Shown: in pieces, positions 1-11,999 of the stretch
Position numbering within the stretch: position 1 is the first letter of the stretch
How the letters are laid out: each line of letters begins with the position of its first letter
Source: Mycobacterium gordonae
GTDB lineage: Bacteria > Actinomycetota > Actinomycetes > Mycobacteriales > Mycobacteriaceae
Assembly (NCBI RefSeq): GCF_002101675.1
Contig: NZ_LQOY01000033.1
Span: 1-64,000, forward strand
Reading direction: 5' to 3'
DNA length: 64,000 nucleotides
Program-made: the position numbers and the translations under genes
Notes under the pieces: generated by a model
What the model was told of the DNA's origin: nothing
What the model saw: only the letters and a program-made list of their open reading frames with translations
Databases searched by the model: none

Positions 1-479
1 GCCCCACCCGCGACACCGGCAGCCCCCGACCCGCCATTACCCCCGCGGCCCCACAACAGCCCGCCCGGACCTCCCGCAGCCCCGGTGCCTGCCGCGCCGT
101 CTGTCCCCGGACCGATCAACGGCCTGCCCAACAGCAGGTTCGTCGGCGCATTGATCGCAGCCAGCACCTGCTCCTCCAGCGATCCCAGGACGTCGACACT
201 GGCCGCCTCCATGGCGGCATAAGAGCCGCCCGCCGCCGCCAGCGCCCGCACAAACTGAGCCTGAAACTCCGCTGCCTGCGCACTGGCTGCCTGGTATTCC
301 TTGCCGACGCTGCCGAACAGGACCGCGATGGCCGCCGACACCTCATCCGCGGCCGCCGGCATGATCGCTGCCGTGGGCGCCGCCGCCGCGGTCGCCTGCC
401 GGACCGCCTCCCCAATGGCCCCGACGTCGGCCGCCGCGGTGGTCAGAGCCTGCGGCGCGGCGATCAGAAAAGTTGACAT
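1..479 (-). CDS. PE-PGRS family protein, N-terminal part (runs off the window)
   Basis: Cell-envelope or secreted protein of the mycobacterial PE family, a type VII (ESX-5) substrate class. The reading frame starts at ATG 479-477 with MSTFLIAAPQALTTAAADVG, a standard PE domain of about 95 residues with the usual Ala-rich helices; SAQAAEFQAQFVRALAAAGG follows at about residues 75-95. After the linker (NLLLGRPLIGPGTDGAAGTG) Gly-Gly-Ala/Asn triplets begin, the mark of a PGRS tail. The 3' end lies outside the window. In M. tuberculosis ddlA sits next to gpsA, so this is a lineage-specific neighbour. The family is clear; which member it is cannot be told. Confidence 0.88.
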   Translation of the reverse strand, partial: MSTFLIAAPQALTTAAADVGAIGEAVRQATAAAAPTAAIMPAAADEVSAAIAVLFGSVGKEYQAASAQAAEFQAQFVRALAAAGGSYAAMEAASVDVLGSLEEQVLAAINAPTNLLLGRPLIGPGTDGAAGTGAAGGPGGLLWGRGGNGGSGAAGVAGG

Positions 480-735
480 AACGGAGCTCCAATCGCCCTC
501 GAGGGCACAAAACACGCCGAAGCAGAAGTCGAGAATTCCGGGAATACGCCATCCCCGCGCAGTCCGATATCCCCCAACGCTTCCCGACAAGCACTGGTCA
601 TGAATACGGCCATTTCGCGCGACGACGCTGGTTGCCGCCACTTATAGGTAGCTGATTGTCACGCGAAGATGGGCGGTTTCGAGCCGGATCCGACTACTGC
701 AAAATCGCGCCGGATCCTATGGCGACTACTGCAAT

Positions 736-2501
<1,766 letters not shown>

Positions 2502-2570
2502 GCCGGGTCGGGGGGTGAATGGCACCCGAACGGCACATGGATCTCTGCTGACTGCTGGCCGCATCGCCGG

Positions 2571-4769
2571 GTGATAGGCAATGATCTCAGGGTGACCGAA
2601 ATCGAAGCCACACCAGAGGCAGAGACACGTCCCGACGAGCACGCTTGGCACCCTGGCGACTCGGCTCCCACGGCACCTCCGGCGGCGACCCCGGCGGCGA
2701 TCACCGACACGCTGCCCGAGGAGCGCTACCTCAACCGGGAACTGAGCTGGCTGGATTTCAACGCCCGCGTGCTCGCGCTGGCCGACGACAGTTCGATGCC
2801 GCTGCTCGAGCGCGCGAAGTTCCTGGCGATCTTCGCTTCCAACCTCGACGAGTTCTATATGGTCCGGGTCGCCGGCCTCAAACGCCGCGACGAGATGGGC
2901 CTGTCGGTCCGCTCCGCGGACGGACTGACCCCGCGAGAGCAACTGCGCCGTATCGGCGAGCAGACCCAGCAGATCTCCATCCGGCACTCGCGCGTGTTCC
3001 TCGATTCGGTGCTACCCGCACTCGAGGAGGAAGGCATCTCCATCGTCACCTGGGCCGACCTGGACGAGGCTGAACGAGAACACTTGTCGACTTATTTCCA
3101 CGAACAGGTTTTCCCCGTTCTGACCCCGCTCGCGGTGGACCCCGCCCACCCCTTCCCGTTCGTGAGCGGATTGAGTCTGAACCTGGCCATCACCGTGAAG
3201 CAACCCGAGGACGGCACCCAGCATTTCGCGCGGGTGAAGGTACCCGACAACGTGGACCGGTTCGTCGAACTCGAAGCCAAAGACGGCGACGACGATCAGG
3301 TGATCGTCCGGTTCCTGCCGATGGAGGAGTTGATCGCAGCCTTCCTTCCGGTGCTCTTTCCGGGCATGGAAATCGTGGAGCACCACGCGTTTCGGATTAC
3401 CCGCAACGCCGACTTCGAGGTCGAAGAGGACCGCGACGAGGACCTGTTGCAGGCGCTGGAGCGGGAATTGGCGCGGCGCCGGTTCGGTTCCCCGGTGCGG
3501 CTGGAAGTGTCCAACGACATGACCGAGAGCATGCTGGAGTTGCTGCTGCGGGAACTCGACGTGCATCCGGGCGATGTGATCGATGTGCCTGGCCTGCTGG
3601 ATTTGTCGTCGCTGTGGCAGATCTACGGCGTCGACCGGCCGGCTCTCAAGGACCGGGCCTTCGTGCCGGCCACCCACCCGGCTTTCGCCGATCGGGAAAC
3701 AGCCAAGAGTATCTTCGCCACCCTGCGGGAAGGCGACGTGCTGGTACACCACCCGTATGACTCGTTCTCGACGAGCGTGCAGCGGTTCGTCGAACAGGCC
3801 GCGGCCGACCCGAATGTGCTCGCGATCAAGCAGACGTTGTACCGCACCTCCGGGGACTCCCCGATCGTGCGGGCCCTCATCGACGCCGCCGAAGCCGGAA
3901 AACAAGTCGTGGCAATGGTTGAGATCAAGGCGCGCTTCGACGAGCAGGCCAATATCCGTTGGGCGCGAACCCTCGAGCAGGCGGGAGTGCACGTCGTGTA
4001 CGGGTTCGTCGGACTCAAGACGCACTGCAAGACCTGCCTGGTGGTCCGTCGGGAAGGCCCCCACATCCGACGGTACTGCCACGTCGGAACCGGCAACTAC
4101 AACGGCAAGACGGCACGGCTGTACGAAGACGTGGGGCTGCTGACCGCCGACCCCGACATCGGCGCCGACCTGACCGACTTGTTCAACACGCTGACCGGCT
4201 ACTCGCGAAAGCTGACCTACCGCAACCTGTTAGTGGCGCCCCACGGCATCCGCACCGGCATCATCGAGCGCGTCGATCGAGAGGTCGAAGCACACCGTCG
4301 CGGCAACGACGCGCGGATTCGGCTCAAGATGAACGCGCTGGTGGACGAGCAGGTCATCGACGCGCTGTATCGCGCGTCGCAGGCCGGCGTTCGGGTGGAG
4401 GTGGTGGTGCGCGGCATCTGCGCACTGCGCCCGGGTACCGAAGGGATCTCCGAAAACATCACCGTCCGCTCCATTCTCGGCCGGTTCCTGGAACATTCGC
4501 GGATCCTGCATTTCAATGCCATCGACGAATTCTGGATCGGCAGCGCCGACATGATGCATCGCAATCTGGACCGGCGCGTCGAAGTGATGGCTCAGGTCAA
4601 GGACCCGCGCCTGACCGCACAACTGGGCGAACTTTTCGAGTCCGCGCTGGACCCCGCCACCCGGTGCTGGGAGCTGGGGTCCGACGGCCAGTGGACGGCC
4701 TCACCGCGGGAAGGCGAGAGCGTGCGTGACCACCAGGCCTCGCTGATGGAGCGACACCGCAGTCCGTAA
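2571..4769 (+). CDS. ppk1: polyphosphate kinase PPK1
   Basis: Reversibly makes inorganic polyphosphate from ATP. The 732-residue product has the family order: N-terminal helical domain ([16 protein letters not shown], about residue 53), middle domain, and two PLD-like C-terminal domains. The autophosphorylated His is His504 in [10 protein letters not shown]; the second catalytic His is His642 in EHSRILHF. Start: GTG 2571 gives [12 protein letters not shown], resembling the M. tuberculosis N-terminus; GTG 2592 is an alternative. It lies between fbiD and mutT1 on the same strand, as in Rv2983-Rv2985. Confidence 0.97.
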   Translation: MIGNDLRVTEIEATPEAETRPDEHAWHPGDSAPTAPPAATPAAITDTLPEERYLNRELSWLDFNARVLALADDSSMPLLERAKFLAIFASNLDEFYMVRVAGLKRRDEMGLSVRSADGLTPREQLRRIGEQTQQISIRHSRVFLDSVLPALEEEGISIVTWADLDEAEREHLSTYFHEQVFPVLTPLAVDPAHPFPFVSGLSLNLAITVKQPEDGTQHFARVKVPDNVDRFVELEAKDGDDDQVIVRFLPMEELIAAFLPVLFPGMEIVEHHAFRITRNADFEVEEDRDEDLLQALERELARRRFGSPVRLEVSNDMTESMLELLLRELDVHPGDVIDVPGLLDLSSLWQIYGVDRPALKDRAFVPATHPAFADRETAKSIFATLREGDVLVHHPYDSFSTSVQRFVEQAAADPNVLAIKQTLYRTSGDSPIVRALIDAAEAGKQVVAMVEIKARFDEQANIRWARTLEQAGVHVVYGFVGLKTHCKTCLVVRREGPHIRRYCHVGTGNYNGKTARLYEDVGLLTADPDIGADLTDLFNTLTGYSRKLTYRNLLVAPHGIRTGIIERVDREVEAHRRGNDARIRLKMNALVDEQVIDALYRASQAGVRVEVVVRGICALRPGTEGISENITVRSILGRFLEHSRILHFNAIDEFWIGSADMMHRNLDRRVEVMAQVKDPRLTAQLGELFESALDPATRCWELGSDGQWTASPREGESVRDHQASLMERHRSP

Positions 4770-4840
4770 TCCCGCGGCGTCCCGGAGGGACAGATCCACC
4801 AGTGCGAGCGAACTGGCCGAATTGACCTGCAGGAGTGAAG

Positions 4841-5785
4841 GTGTCGATCCAGAACTCGTCGGACCGTCGACGCCCCGGGGACCGGGTCGTGTACGCGGCC
4901 GGCGCGGTGTTGTGGCGGCCGGGTAAGGGCAATCCAACGAAAACGCTCGAAGTCGCGGTGATCCACCGACCGCGGTACGACGACTGGTCGCTGCCAAAAG
5001 GAAAGGTCGACCCCGGCGAAACCGCACCGGTCGCCGCCGTTCGCGAGGTACTCGAAGAAACCGGCCGTCGCAGCCATCTCGGCCGGTTCCTCACCACCAT
5101 CACCTACCCGATCGACCAGGGAGTCAAGCGGGTGCACTACTGGGTGGCACGCGACACTGGCGGCCACTTCGCCCCAGGACATGAGGTCGACGAGATGATG
5201 TGGCTGCCGGTGGCCGACGCCATGAAGAAACTCGACTACGCACCCGACCGAAAGGTTCTGCGGCGGTTCGTCAAACAGCCTCCGGACACCAAGACGGTGT
5301 TGGTGGTGCGGCACGGCACCGCGGGCAGCAAGTCACGTTATCGCGGCGATGACACCAAACGGCCGCTGGACAAGAAGGGCCGCGCCCAGGCCGAGGCGCT
5401 GGTCGGCCAATTGCTGGCGTTCGGCGCCAACCGGGTGTACGCGGCCGATCGGGTGCGATGCCATCAGACGGTCGAACCGCTCGCGGCGGAACTGGGAGTC
5501 GACATCCACAACGAGCCCACCCTCACCGAAGAGGCGTACGCCAAGAACGCCAAACGCGGTCGGCAGCGAGTCCTGCAAATCGCCGCGCGGGCGGGGACAC
5601 CCGTGATCTGCACCCAGGGCAAGGTGATTCCCGATCTGATCGCATGGTGGTGCGAACGCGACGGTGTGCGGCCCGACAAGTCACGCAACCTCAAAGGCAG
5701 CACCTGGGTGCTGTCGCTGGCGGCGGGCCGGCTGATCGCCGCCGACCACATCGGCGGCGCGCTGGCCGCGAACGTACGCGCCTGA
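4841..5785 (+). CDS. mutT1: MutT1, Nudix hydrolase fused to a histidine phosphatase
   Basis: Removes oxidised nucleotides (8-oxo-(d)GTP and diadenosine polyphosphates in characterised mycobacterial MutT1). The 314-residue protein has an N-terminal Nudix domain (Nudix box [22 protein letters not shown], residues about 50-71; first part only is needed to recognise it) and a C-terminal phosphoglycerate-mutase-like domain with the catalytic VVRHGTAGS (about 155-163). GTG 4841 is chosen over in-frame GTG 4835: AGGAG at 4831-4835 is spaced 5 nt from 4841 and would overlap the other start. It converges on hupB, with a shared hairpin between. Confidence 0.95.
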   Translation: MSIQNSSDRRRPGDRVVYAAGAVLWRPGKGNPTKTLEVAVIHRPRYDDWSLPKGKVDPGETAPVAAVREVLEETGRRSHLGRFLTTITYPIDQGVKRVHYWVARDTGGHFAPGHEVDEMMWLPVADAMKKLDYAPDRKVLRRFVKQPPDTKTVLVVRHGTAGSKSRYRGDDTKRPLDKKGRAQAEALVGQLLAFGANRVYAADRVRCHQTVEPLAAELGVDIHNEPTLTEEAYAKNAKRGRQRVLQIAARAGTPVICTQGKVIPDLIAWWCERDGVRPDKSRNLKGSTWVLSLAAGRLIAADHIGGALAANVRA

Positions 5786-5791
5786 CAAGCG

Positions 5792-5829
5792 AATACCCTC
5801 CGAAGGCATCGCTGCCACCGGAGGGTATT
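5792..5829. terminator. bidirectional hairpin between mutT1 and hupB
   Basis: A perfect 11-bp inverted repeat, AATACCCTCCG (5792-5802) and CGGAGGGTATT (5819-5829), with a 16-nt loop. It lies between convergent stop codons (mutT1 ends at 5785, hupB at 5842). The A/T flanks give short U tracts in both directions, so it can serve both genes. Confidence 0.75.
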
Positions 5830-5841
5830 TGCGTGAGTGGA

Positions 5842-6471
5842 CTACTTGCGGCCGCGCCGTGTGCTTGCGGCCTTCTTGGCCGGAGCCTTCTTGGCGGGAG
5901 CCTTGGTCGCGGCTTTCTTGGCGGGAGCCTTGGTCACCGCTTTCTTGGCGGGAGCCTTGGTCACCGCTTTCTTGGCGGGAGCCTTGGTCGCGGCCTTCTT
6001 GGCGGGAGCCTTGGTCGCGGCCTTCTTGGCCGGAGCCTTGGTCGCGGCCTTCTTGGCCGGAGCCTTGGTCGCGGCCTTCTTGGCCGGAGCCTTGGCGGCG
6101 GACTTCTTGGCCGGCGCCTTCTTGGCCGCCGTCTTCTTGGCCGCACTGGCAACCACGCCGCGCTTCACTGCGGGGCCTTCGGCCGGGAGCTTTTGTGCGC
6201 CAGCCACAACCGCTTTGAATTGAGCTCCGGGACGGAACGCCGGAACAGACGTCGGCTTGACCTTCACCGTCTCGCCGGTGCGCGGGTTGCGAGCGACGCG
6301 AGCCGCACGGCGACGCTGTTCGAAGACACCGAAGCCGGTGATGGTGACGCTGTCGCCCTTGTGGACCGCGCGCACAATCGTGTCGACGACATTCTCGACA
6401 GCGGCGGTCGCCTGCCGACGGTCTGAGCCCAATTTCTGTGTGAGCACATCTATGAGCTCTGCTTTATTCAT
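5842..6471 (-). CDS. hupB: DNA-binding protein HU with lysine/alanine-rich tail (HupB)
   Basis: Nucleoid-associated protein that compacts DNA. Of 209 residues, the first ~90 form the HU fold ([19 protein letters not shown], then [20 protein letters not shown] in the beta-arm region). The remaining ~110 residues are near-perfect repeats of the type PAKKAATKA, the histone-H1-like tail specific to actinobacterial HU. Start ATG 6471 follows GGAGGG with good spacing; the open frame upstream lacks similarity. It is transcribed in the same direction as leuCD but has its own promoter. The number of PAKKA units varies between species and could expand or contract by slippage. Confidence 0.97.
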   Translation of the reverse strand: MNKAELIDVLTQKLGSDRRQATAAVENVVDTIVRAVHKGDSVTITGFGVFEQRRRAARVARNPRTGETVKVKPTSVPAFRPGAQFKAVVAGAQKLPAEGPAVKRGVVASAAKKTAAKKAPAKKSAAKAPAKKAATKAPAKKAATKAPAKKAATKAPAKKAATKAPAKKAVTKAPAKKAVTKAPAKKAATKAPAKKAPAKKAASTRRGRK

Positions 6472-6519
6472 CCAACCCTCCGAGGCCAGTGGTCCTCTTT
6501 TGGAACCGACTAGTGCACT

Positions 6520-6549
6520 ACGGTAAACCCTCGACTGGCAAATTGCCAA
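6520..6549 (-). promoter_or_regulatory. putative hupB promoter with overlapping palindrome
   Basis: On the minus strand TTGGCA (6549-6544) and TACCGT (6525-6520) are 18 nt apart, matching a SigA-type -35 and a TANNNT -10 upstream of hupB ATG 6471. The -35 lies within the 13-bp palindrome TGGCAAATTGCCA (6536-6548), a possible operator. Inferred from sequence only. Confidence 0.5.
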
Positions 6550-6683
6550 GAGCCACGCGCAATTTCAGCCCGCAATTGCTGTGGTTAAGCCGCCCTTTCG
6601 GCAATCCGATTGCCGCCCTTGGCCGCTGGCGCCGCCGCGAAATACCCCCTGATTAGCCCGCGAATTCGGCGCCGCCGAGTGCT

Positions 6684-7280
6684 TCAGGAGGTCGGCAAAG
6701 TACGCGGTTTCCAAGCCGGGCGGGCCGCCTCGAAGGCTTCGATTTCGTCGAGTTTCTGCAGCGTAAGGGCTATATCGTCGAGTCCGTGCAGCAACCGGAA
6801 GGCGGTGTGATCGTCAATCCTGAACGGCAGCACCGCTGTTCCCGCGGTGACATTTCGATCTTGAAGATTGACAGTGATTTCCAGCCCGGGGCTCTGCTCG
6901 ATGAGCTTCCACAGAAGCTCGACGCCATCTTGGTCGATTTCGGCCGCCAACAGCCCCGCCTTGCCGGCGTTGCCACGAAAGATGTCAGCGAACCGGGACG
7001 AGATAACCACCCGGAATCCGTAGTCCATCAGCGCCCAGACCGCGTGCTCGCGCGAGGACCCGGTGCCGAAATCCGGTCCGGCAACCAAGACCGAGCCTCG
7101 GTCAAAGGGGCTGAGGTTGAGCACGAATGACGGATCTGACCGCCAGCTCGCGAACAATCCGTCCTCGAAACCGGTTCGGGTGACGCGCTTCAGATAGACC
7201 GCGGGAATGATCTGATCGGTATCGACATTGGACCGCCGCAGCGGGACGCCGATACCGGTGTGGGTGTCAAACGCTTCCAT
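6684..7280 (-). CDS. leuD: 3-isopropylmalate dehydratase small subunit LeuD
   Basis: Small subunit of isopropylmalate isomerase, partner of LeuC in leucine synthesis. The 198-residue protein carries the swivel-domain hallmarks [17 protein letters not shown] (residues 11-27) and [17 protein letters not shown] (about 69-85), where GSSRE contacts substrate. Its start ATG 7280 lies 36 nt after the leuC stop, so the two are an operon. Matches Rv2987c in length and position. Confidence 0.97.
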   Translation of the reverse strand: MEAFDTHTGIGVPLRRSNVDTDQIIPAVYLKRVTRTGFEDGLFASWRSDPSFVLNLSPFDRGSVLVAGPDFGTGSSREHAVWALMDYGFRVVISSRFADIFRGNAGKAGLLAAEIDQDGVELLWKLIEQSPGLEITVNLQDRNVTAGTAVLPFRIDDHTAFRLLHGLDDIALTLQKLDEIEAFEAARPAWKPRTLPTS

Positions 7281-7316
7281 GCTCTTCCCTCGCTTTTCAA
7301 CGTGAATTCAAGTCGG

Positions 7317-8753
7317 CTAGTTCAAATCCGCCGGCGCGGAAAGCTTGCCGCGCACCGCGGTAGCTGCCGCAACCGCCGGCGAAACCAGGTGCGTGCGACC
7401 GCCCTTGCCCTGCCGTCCTTCGAAATTGCGGTTGGACGTCGCGGCGCAACGCTCTCCGGGCGCAAGCTGATCGGGGTTCATGCCCAGACACATCGAGCAG
7501 CCCGCCTGCCGCCACTCCGCGCCGGCGGCCGTGAATATCTCACCGAGCCCTTCGGCTTCCGCCTGAGCCCGAACCCGCATCGAGCCCGGAACCACGAGCA
7601 TCCGCACGCCGTCAGCGACCTTGTGACCACGCAAGATATCGGCTACCACCCGTAAATCCTCGATCCGCCCGTTGGTGCAGGAACCGACGAAGACGGTGTC
7701 GACGGCGATATCGCGCATCGCCGTGCCCGGTTGAAGGTCCATGTACGCCAAGGCTTTCTCGGCCGCCTGGCGCTGCGCGTCGTCGGTCATCAGTTCCGGA
7801 TCCGGCACTGCGGCACTCAGCGGCACCCCCTGGCCCGGATTGGTGCCCCAGGTCACGAACGGGCTCAGCGAGGCGGCGTCGAGGTACACCTCGGTGTCGA
7901 AAACCGCTCCGGGATCAGTAGGCAGCTGCTTCCAGTAGGCCAGCGCCGCATCCCAGTCCGCACCGGTGGGTGCATGCGGACGGCCGCGCAAGAATTCAAA
8001 TGTGGTCTCGTCCGGCGCCACCATGCCGGCCCGCGCGCCGGCTTCAATGCTCATGTTGCAGATCGTCATCCGGCCTTCCATGGACAGCGATTCGATGGCA
8101 GTGCCCCGGTATTCGATGACGTGCCCCTGTCCGCCGCCGGTCCCGATTTTGGCGATCAAGGCCAGAATGATGTCCTTCGCGGTGACGCCGGGCGGCAATT
8201 GCCCCTCGACGTTGACCGCCATCGTCTTGAACGGGCGCAGTGCCAGCGTCTGGGTGGCGAGCACGTGCTCGACCTCAGAAGTGCCGATACCCATGGCGAT
8301 TGCGCCGAATGCGCCGTGCGTGGAGGTGTGACTATCACCACATACGATCGTCATCCCGGGCTGGGTGAGGCCCAGTTGCGGCCCTACGACGTGCACGATG
8401 CCCTGCTCGATATCGCCCATCGGGTGCAGCCGGACACCGAATTCGGCGCAGTTGTGTCGCAACGTCTCGACCTGTGTGCGCGATACCGGGTCGGCGATCG
8501 GCTTGTCGATGTCGATGGTGGGCACGTTGTGGTCCTCGGTGGCGATCGTCAGATCGGTTCGCCGTACCGGACGTCCGGCCAGCCGCAGACCGTCGAATGC
8601 CTGTGGACTGGTGACCTCGTGCACCAGATGCAGATCGATGTAGATCAGGTCCGGCGCCTCGGCGCCACCGGACACCACAACGTGGTCGTCCCAGACCTTC
8701 TCGGCCAACGTGCGCGGCCGGCCTGCAGCGGGGTTGTGCGTCTGCGATGCCAT
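7317..8753 (-). CDS. leuC: 3-isopropylmalate dehydratase large subunit LeuC
   Basis: Aconitase-family [4Fe-4S] subunit that isomerises 2- to 3-isopropylmalate. The 478-residue product has [15 protein letters not shown], the cluster Cys in [14 protein letters not shown], and the paired Cys in [17 protein letters not shown] 8753 ([11 protein letters not shown]) is chosen because family similarity begins at [11 protein letters not shown]; the frame is open further upstream but that part overlaps the divergent IclR gene. It is divergent from the regulator with 81 bp between starts. Confidence 0.96.
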   Translation of the reverse strand: MASQTHNPAAGRPRTLAEKVWDDHVVVSGGAEAPDLIYIDLHLVHEVTSPQAFDGLRLAGRPVRRTDLTIATEDHNVPTIDIDKPIADPVSRTQVETLRHNCAEFGVRLHPMGDIEQGIVHVVGPQLGLTQPGMTIVCGDSHTSTHGAFGAIAMGIGTSEVEHVLATQTLALRPFKTMAVNVEGQLPPGVTAKDIILALIAKIGTGGGQGHVIEYRGTAIESLSMEGRMTICNMSIEAGARAGMVAPDETTFEFLRGRPHAPTGADWDAALAYWKQLPTDPGAVFDTEVYLDAASLSPFVTWGTNPGQGVPLSAAVPDPELMTDDAQRQAAEKALAYMDLQPGTAMRDIAVDTVFVGSCTNGRIEDLRVVADILRGHKVADGVRMLVVPGSMRVRAQAEAEGLGEIFTAAGAEWRQAGCSMCLGMNPDQLAPGERCAATSNRNFEGRQGKGGRTHLVSPAVAAATAVRGKLSAPADLN

Positions 8754-8804
8754 CTTCAACTCGATTCGTCCGGTGGCGGCTCGCCTGATCCATCCGGGCT
8801 GGGA

Positions 8805-8848
8805 TCTCACTATGCGAGACGCTAGTATCTTCTTGTGAGACAGCATAG
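8805..8848. promoter_or_regulatory. leuC / IclR-gene divergent control region
   Basis: Contains TCTC-N7-GAGA (8805-8819) and the spaced inverted repeat CTATGC (8810-8815) / GCATAG (8843-8848). The hexamer TAGTAT (8823-8828) fits a mycobacterial TANNNT -10 placed 6 nt before GTG 8835, so the regulator mRNA may be leaderless. In Corynebacterium the IclR protein LtbR sits beside leuCD and represses it; the same logic is inferred here. Confidence 0.5.
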
Positions 8849-9536
8849 CGGCATCGGCGTCCTCGACAAAGCCGTCGGCATCCTGCACGCGGTCGCGGAA
8901 TCTCCCTGTGGGCTGGCCGAACTGTGCGAACGCACGGGCCTGCCCAGGGCCACCGCCTACCGCCTCGCCGCGGCCCTGGAGGTGCACCGACTGGTGGGCC
9001 GCGACGAGGAGGGACGGTGGCGCCTCGGGCCCGCGGTCACCGAGCTATCGACGTATGTCAGCGACCCGCTGCTGGCCGCGAGCGCGGCGGTACTGCCCCA
9101 ATTGCGGGAAACCACCGGCGAAAGCGTGCAGTTGTACCGCCGCGAGGGGACCAGCCGCGTCTGCATCGCCGCCCTGGAACCACCTGCGGGCCTTCGCGAT
9201 ACCGTCCCGGTCGGCGCCCGGCTGCCGATGACCGCGGGCTCCGGTGCCAAGGTGCTGTTGGCCTTTTCCGACGCGGCCACCCAGAAAGCGGTGCTGCCCA
9301 AGGCGATGTTCACCGACCGGGTGCTCGCCGAAGTCCGCAGGCGCGGCTGGGCGCAGAGCGTCGCCGAGCGCGAACCGGGCGTGGCAAGCGTTTCGGCACC
9401 GGTGCGCGACGGGCGCGGGGCGGTGGTTGCCGCGATCTCCGTCTCGGGTCCGGTCGACCGGATGGGCCGGCGGCCCGGCGCACGCTGGGCCGCTGACCTC
9501 CTGGCCGCCGCTGAGACGCTCACGCGGCGGCTGTAG
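8835..9536 (+). CDS. IclR-family transcriptional regulator (LtbR-like)
   Basis: Probable repressor of the divergent leuCD operon and of itself. The 233-residue protein has an N-terminal winged helix ([16 protein letters not shown], then [20 protein letters not shown] as recognition helix, residues about 30-50) and a C-terminal effector-binding domain ([18 protein letters not shown], about 130-147). Ortholog position of Rv2989; the corynebacterial counterpart LtbR controls leucine and tryptophan genes. GTG 8835 lacks a ribosome binding site, consistent with a leaderless transcript. The target assignment is from context. Confidence 0.9.
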   Translation: MRQHSGIGVLDKAVGILHAVAESPCGLAELCERTGLPRATAYRLAAALEVHRLVGRDEEGRWRLGPAVTELSTYVSDPLLAASAAVLPQLRETTGESVQLYRREGTSRVCIAALEPPAGLRDTVPVGARLPMTAGSGAKVLLAFSDAATQKAVLPKAMFTDRVLAEVRRRGWAQSVAEREPGVASVSAPVRDGRGAVVAAISVSGPVDRMGRRPGARWAADLLAAAETLTRRL

Positions 9537-9655
9537 GGACGGCCGGCATAGAGCCTGCGGCCACAAATGTCGCCAGGCCGCTGGTGGCCGCCCTCAGCGC
9601 AGGCTGGACGCCACCAGATCAGAGCCCGCGCACCGCTACCTGACAAACTGACGCC

Positions 9656-10168
9656 ATGGGAACGAATCAGCGCGCCAGCATCGTCATGTCCGAGGCCGAG
9701 ATCACCGACTTCGTCAACAACAGCCGGACCGGAACGCTGGCCACCATCGGACCCGACGGACAGCCGCACCTGACGGCGATGTGGTACGCGGTGGTAGACG
9801 GCGAGATCTGGCTGGAGACCAAGGCCAAGTCGCAGAAGGCGGTCAACCTCAAACGCGACCCACGCGTCAGCTTCCTGCTCGAGGACGGCGACACCTACGA
9901 CACCCTGCGCGGCGTGTCCTTCGAAGGCGTTGCTGAGATCGTCGACGACCCCGACGCGCTGCACCGTGTCGGCGTCAGCGTGTGGGAGCGCTACACGGGC
10001 CCCTACAGCGACGACATGAAGCCGTTCGTGGACCAGATGATGAATAAGCGGGTCGGCGTGCGTATCGTCAGCCGGCGCAGCCGGTCCTGGGATCACCGCA
10101 AGCTGGGCCTGCCGAGCATGCCGGTGGGTGGTACCACGGCGCCGGCCGCCAAGGGCGGCGCCCAGTGA
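9656..10168 (+). CDS. pyridoxamine-5'-phosphate-oxidase-fold protein, probable F420- or flavin-dependent (Rv2991-like)
   Basis: Small split-barrel oxidoreductase of 170 residues. The block GTLATIGPDGQPHLTAMWYAVVDGE is the usual PNPOx/F420-reductase strand pair; KSQKAVNLKRDPRVSFLLE and FEGVAEIVDD follow in the expected order. Such mycobacterial proteins often bind F420, but no substrate can be read from the sequence. Start ATG 9656. It ends 5 bp from the 3' end of tRNA-Glu on the opposite strand. Confidence 0.85.
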   Translation: MGTNQRASIVMSEAEITDFVNNSRTGTLATIGPDGQPHLTAMWYAVVDGEIWLETKAKSQKAVNLKRDPRVSFLLEDGDTYDTLRGVSFEGVAEIVDDPDALHRVGVSVWERYTGPYSDDMKPFVDQMMNKRVGVRIVSRRSRSWDHRKLGLPSMPVGGTTAPAAKGGAQ

Positions 10169-10173
10169 TTTTG

Positions 10174-10246
10174 TAGCCCCGATGGGATTCGAACCCACGC
10201 TACCGCCGTGAGAGGGCGGCGTCCTAGGCCGCTAGACGACGGGGCC
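10174..10246 (-). tRNA. tRNA-Glu(CTC)
   Basis: Folds into a full cloverleaf on the minus strand. The acceptor stem pairs GGCCCCG with CGGGGCT, and the discriminator is A. The T arm holds GGTTCGAATCC. The anticodon stem CCGCC/GGCGG encloses loop CTCTCAC with anticodon CTC. CCA is not encoded. Its Glu is charged by gltX just downstream in the window. Confidence 0.95.
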
Positions 10247-10318
10247 GGACACGATCCGAGCAGTCAGCATAGCCCAACCCGGATACCCCACCTAATCGCT
10301 GCGACAGGTGAGGCTTTG

Positions 10319-10390
10319 CTGGGGTACCAGGACTCGAACCTAGAATGGCTGAACCAGAATCAGCTGTGTTGCCAATTACACCATACCCCA
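10319..10390 (-). tRNA. tRNA-Gln(CTG)
   Basis: Cloverleaf on the minus strand: acceptor TGGGGTA/TACCCCA, anticodon stem GCTGA/TCAGC with loop TTCTGGT (anticodon CTG), T-arm GGTTCGAGTCC, discriminator G73 typical for Gln. CCA is not encoded. Mycobacteria lack GlnRS, so this tRNA is charged with Glu and amidated by GatCAB, whose genes are also in this window. Confidence 0.94.
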
Positions 10391-10526
10391 TTTGCGACTT
10401 AAAACTGCTGGTCGGAGCACATTTCCCGGGTTGGATACCCGCGTCCTGGCACCGCTTGATCCAGCTGTCCTATGCCTTTGAAGCCGCAGTGCACACTACC
10501 AAAGACTTCCGGCGCGCTACGCACGC

Positions 10527-11999
10527 CTACTGGGTGCCGACCGTCTCCCGCGCGGAGCGCAACCGGTCCAGGCTGCGGTCGCGGCCCAGCAGTTCCAGCG
10601 ACTCGAACAACGGCGGGCTGATCGTGGTGCCCGTGGCCGCCACCCGGATCGGCCCGAAGGCCTTCCGTGGTTTGAGTCCCAGCCCCTCGATCAGAGCGCT
10701 TTTCAGCGCGCTTTCGATGTGCTCCGTCGTCCAGTCCGGGATCGCGTCGAGCGCCGTGATGGCGGCGTCCAGCACCGGACCGGCGTCCGGGCCCAGTTCC
10801 TTGCCCGCGGCCTTGGGGTCGAGGGCGTACTCGTCGTCGTCGAAGAACTTCAGCAGGTCCCAGGCGTCACCGAGCACGACGATGCGGGTCTGCACCAACT
10901 CGGCGACCGTCTTGAATGCCGCGTCGTCCAGGGCAAGCCGATGGCCGTGGGCCTCCAGATAGTCGCGCAACCGGGCAGCGAAATCGTCGACCGCCAGCCG
11001 CCGGATGTGCTCGGCGTTGATGGCGTCAGCCTTCTTCTGGTCGAAGCGCGCCGGGTTGGAGGTGACGTTGGCGACATCGAAGGCCGCGACCATCTCGTCG
11101 AGGCTGAACAGGTCGTGGTCGTCGGCGATGGACCAGCCAAGCAACGCAAGGTAATTCAGCAGCCCTTCGGGGATGAAGCCACGGTCGCGGTGCAGGAAGA
11201 GGTTCGACTGGGGATCGCGCTTGGACAGTTTCTTGGTTCCCTCCCCCAAAACCGGTGGGAAGTGCCCGAATTCCGGGGTGCGCTCGGCGACGCCGATCCG
11301 GATCAGCGCCTGGTACAGCGCGATCTGGCGCGGCGTCGAGGGCAGCAGGTCCTCGCCGCGCAGCACGTGGGTGATCTTCATCAACGCGTCGTCGCACGGA
11401 TTGACCAAGGTGTACAACGGGTCTCCGTTGGCGCGCGTCAGGGCGAAATCGGGCACCGAGCCGGCCGCGAACGTCATCGTCCCGCGCACCAGGTCTTCCC
11501 AGGCGAGGTCGGCGTCCGGCATCCGCAGCCGCACCACCGGCTGGCGTCCTTCGGCCAGATACGCCGCGCGCTGCGGGTCGGTGAGGTGGCGGTCGAAGTT
11601 GTCGTATCCGAGCTTGGGATTGCGCCCGGCGGCCAGGTGCCGCGCCTCGACTTCCTCCGGCGTCGAGAACGCGTAATAGGCCTCGCCCGCCTCGAGGAGC
11701 CGGGCTACGACGTCGCGGTAGAGCTCGCGACGCTGCGACTGGCGGTACGGGGCATAGGGCCCGCCCACTTCGGGCCCCTCGTCCCAGTCCAGACCGAGCC
11801 AGCGCAGGGCGTCGAGCAGAGCCAGATAGCTTTCCTCGCTGTCCCGTTCGGCGTCGGTGTCCTCGATGCGGAAGACGAAGGTGCCGCCGGTGTGGCGCGC
11901 GTATGCCCAGTTGAACAGGGCGGTGCGGATCATCCCGACATGGGGTATGCCGGTGGGAGACGGGCAGAACCGAACCCGGACGTGCTCTGCGTTGGTCAC
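10527..11999 (-). CDS. gltX: glutamyl-tRNA synthetase GltX
   Basis: Class I aminoacyl-tRNA synthetase charging tRNA-Glu and, with no GlnRS, also tRNA-Gln (non-discriminating). The 490-residue protein shows the HIGH-type motif in [17 protein letters not shown] (residues 14-30) and the KMSKS equivalent KKLSKRDP (about 253-260), as in Rv2992c. GTG 11999 is the start and overlaps the upstream FAH-family stop by 4 nt (GTGA), so translation is coupled. Both tRNA substrates lie just downstream. Confidence 0.97.
   Translation of the reverse strand: MTNAEHVRVRFCPSPTGIPHVGMIRTALFNWAYARHTGGTFVFRIEDTDAERDSEESYLALLDALRWLGLDWDEGPEVGGPYAPYRQSQRRELYRDVVARLLEAGEAYYAFSTPEEVEARHLAAGRNPKLGYDNFDRHLTDPQRAAYLAEGRQPVVRLRMPDADLAWEDLVRGTMTFAAGSVPDFALTRANGDPLYTLVNPCDDALMKITHVLRGEDLLPSTPRQIALYQALIRIGVAERTPEFGHFPPVLGEGTKKLSKRDPQSNLFLHRDRGFIPEGLLNYLALLGWSIADDHDLFSLDEMVAAFDVANVTSNPARFDQKKADAINAEHIRRLAVDDFAARLRDYLEAHGHRLALDDAAFKTVAELVQTRIVVLGDAWDLLKFFDDDEYALDPKAAGKELGPDAGPVLDAAITALDAIPDWTTEHIESALKSALIEGLGLKPRKAFGPIRVAATGTTISPPLFESLELLGRDRSLDRLRSARETVGTQ

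Noticed and set aside
5842..6150. Regular repeats resembling a CRISPR array
   Set aside because: The repeats are in-frame codons for PAKKA units of the HupB tail, with no spacers.
10174..10390. Integration site or genomic island at the tRNA genes
   Set aside because: Both tRNAs are intact, no integrase or repeated tRNA 3' end is seen, and gene order is conserved on both sides.
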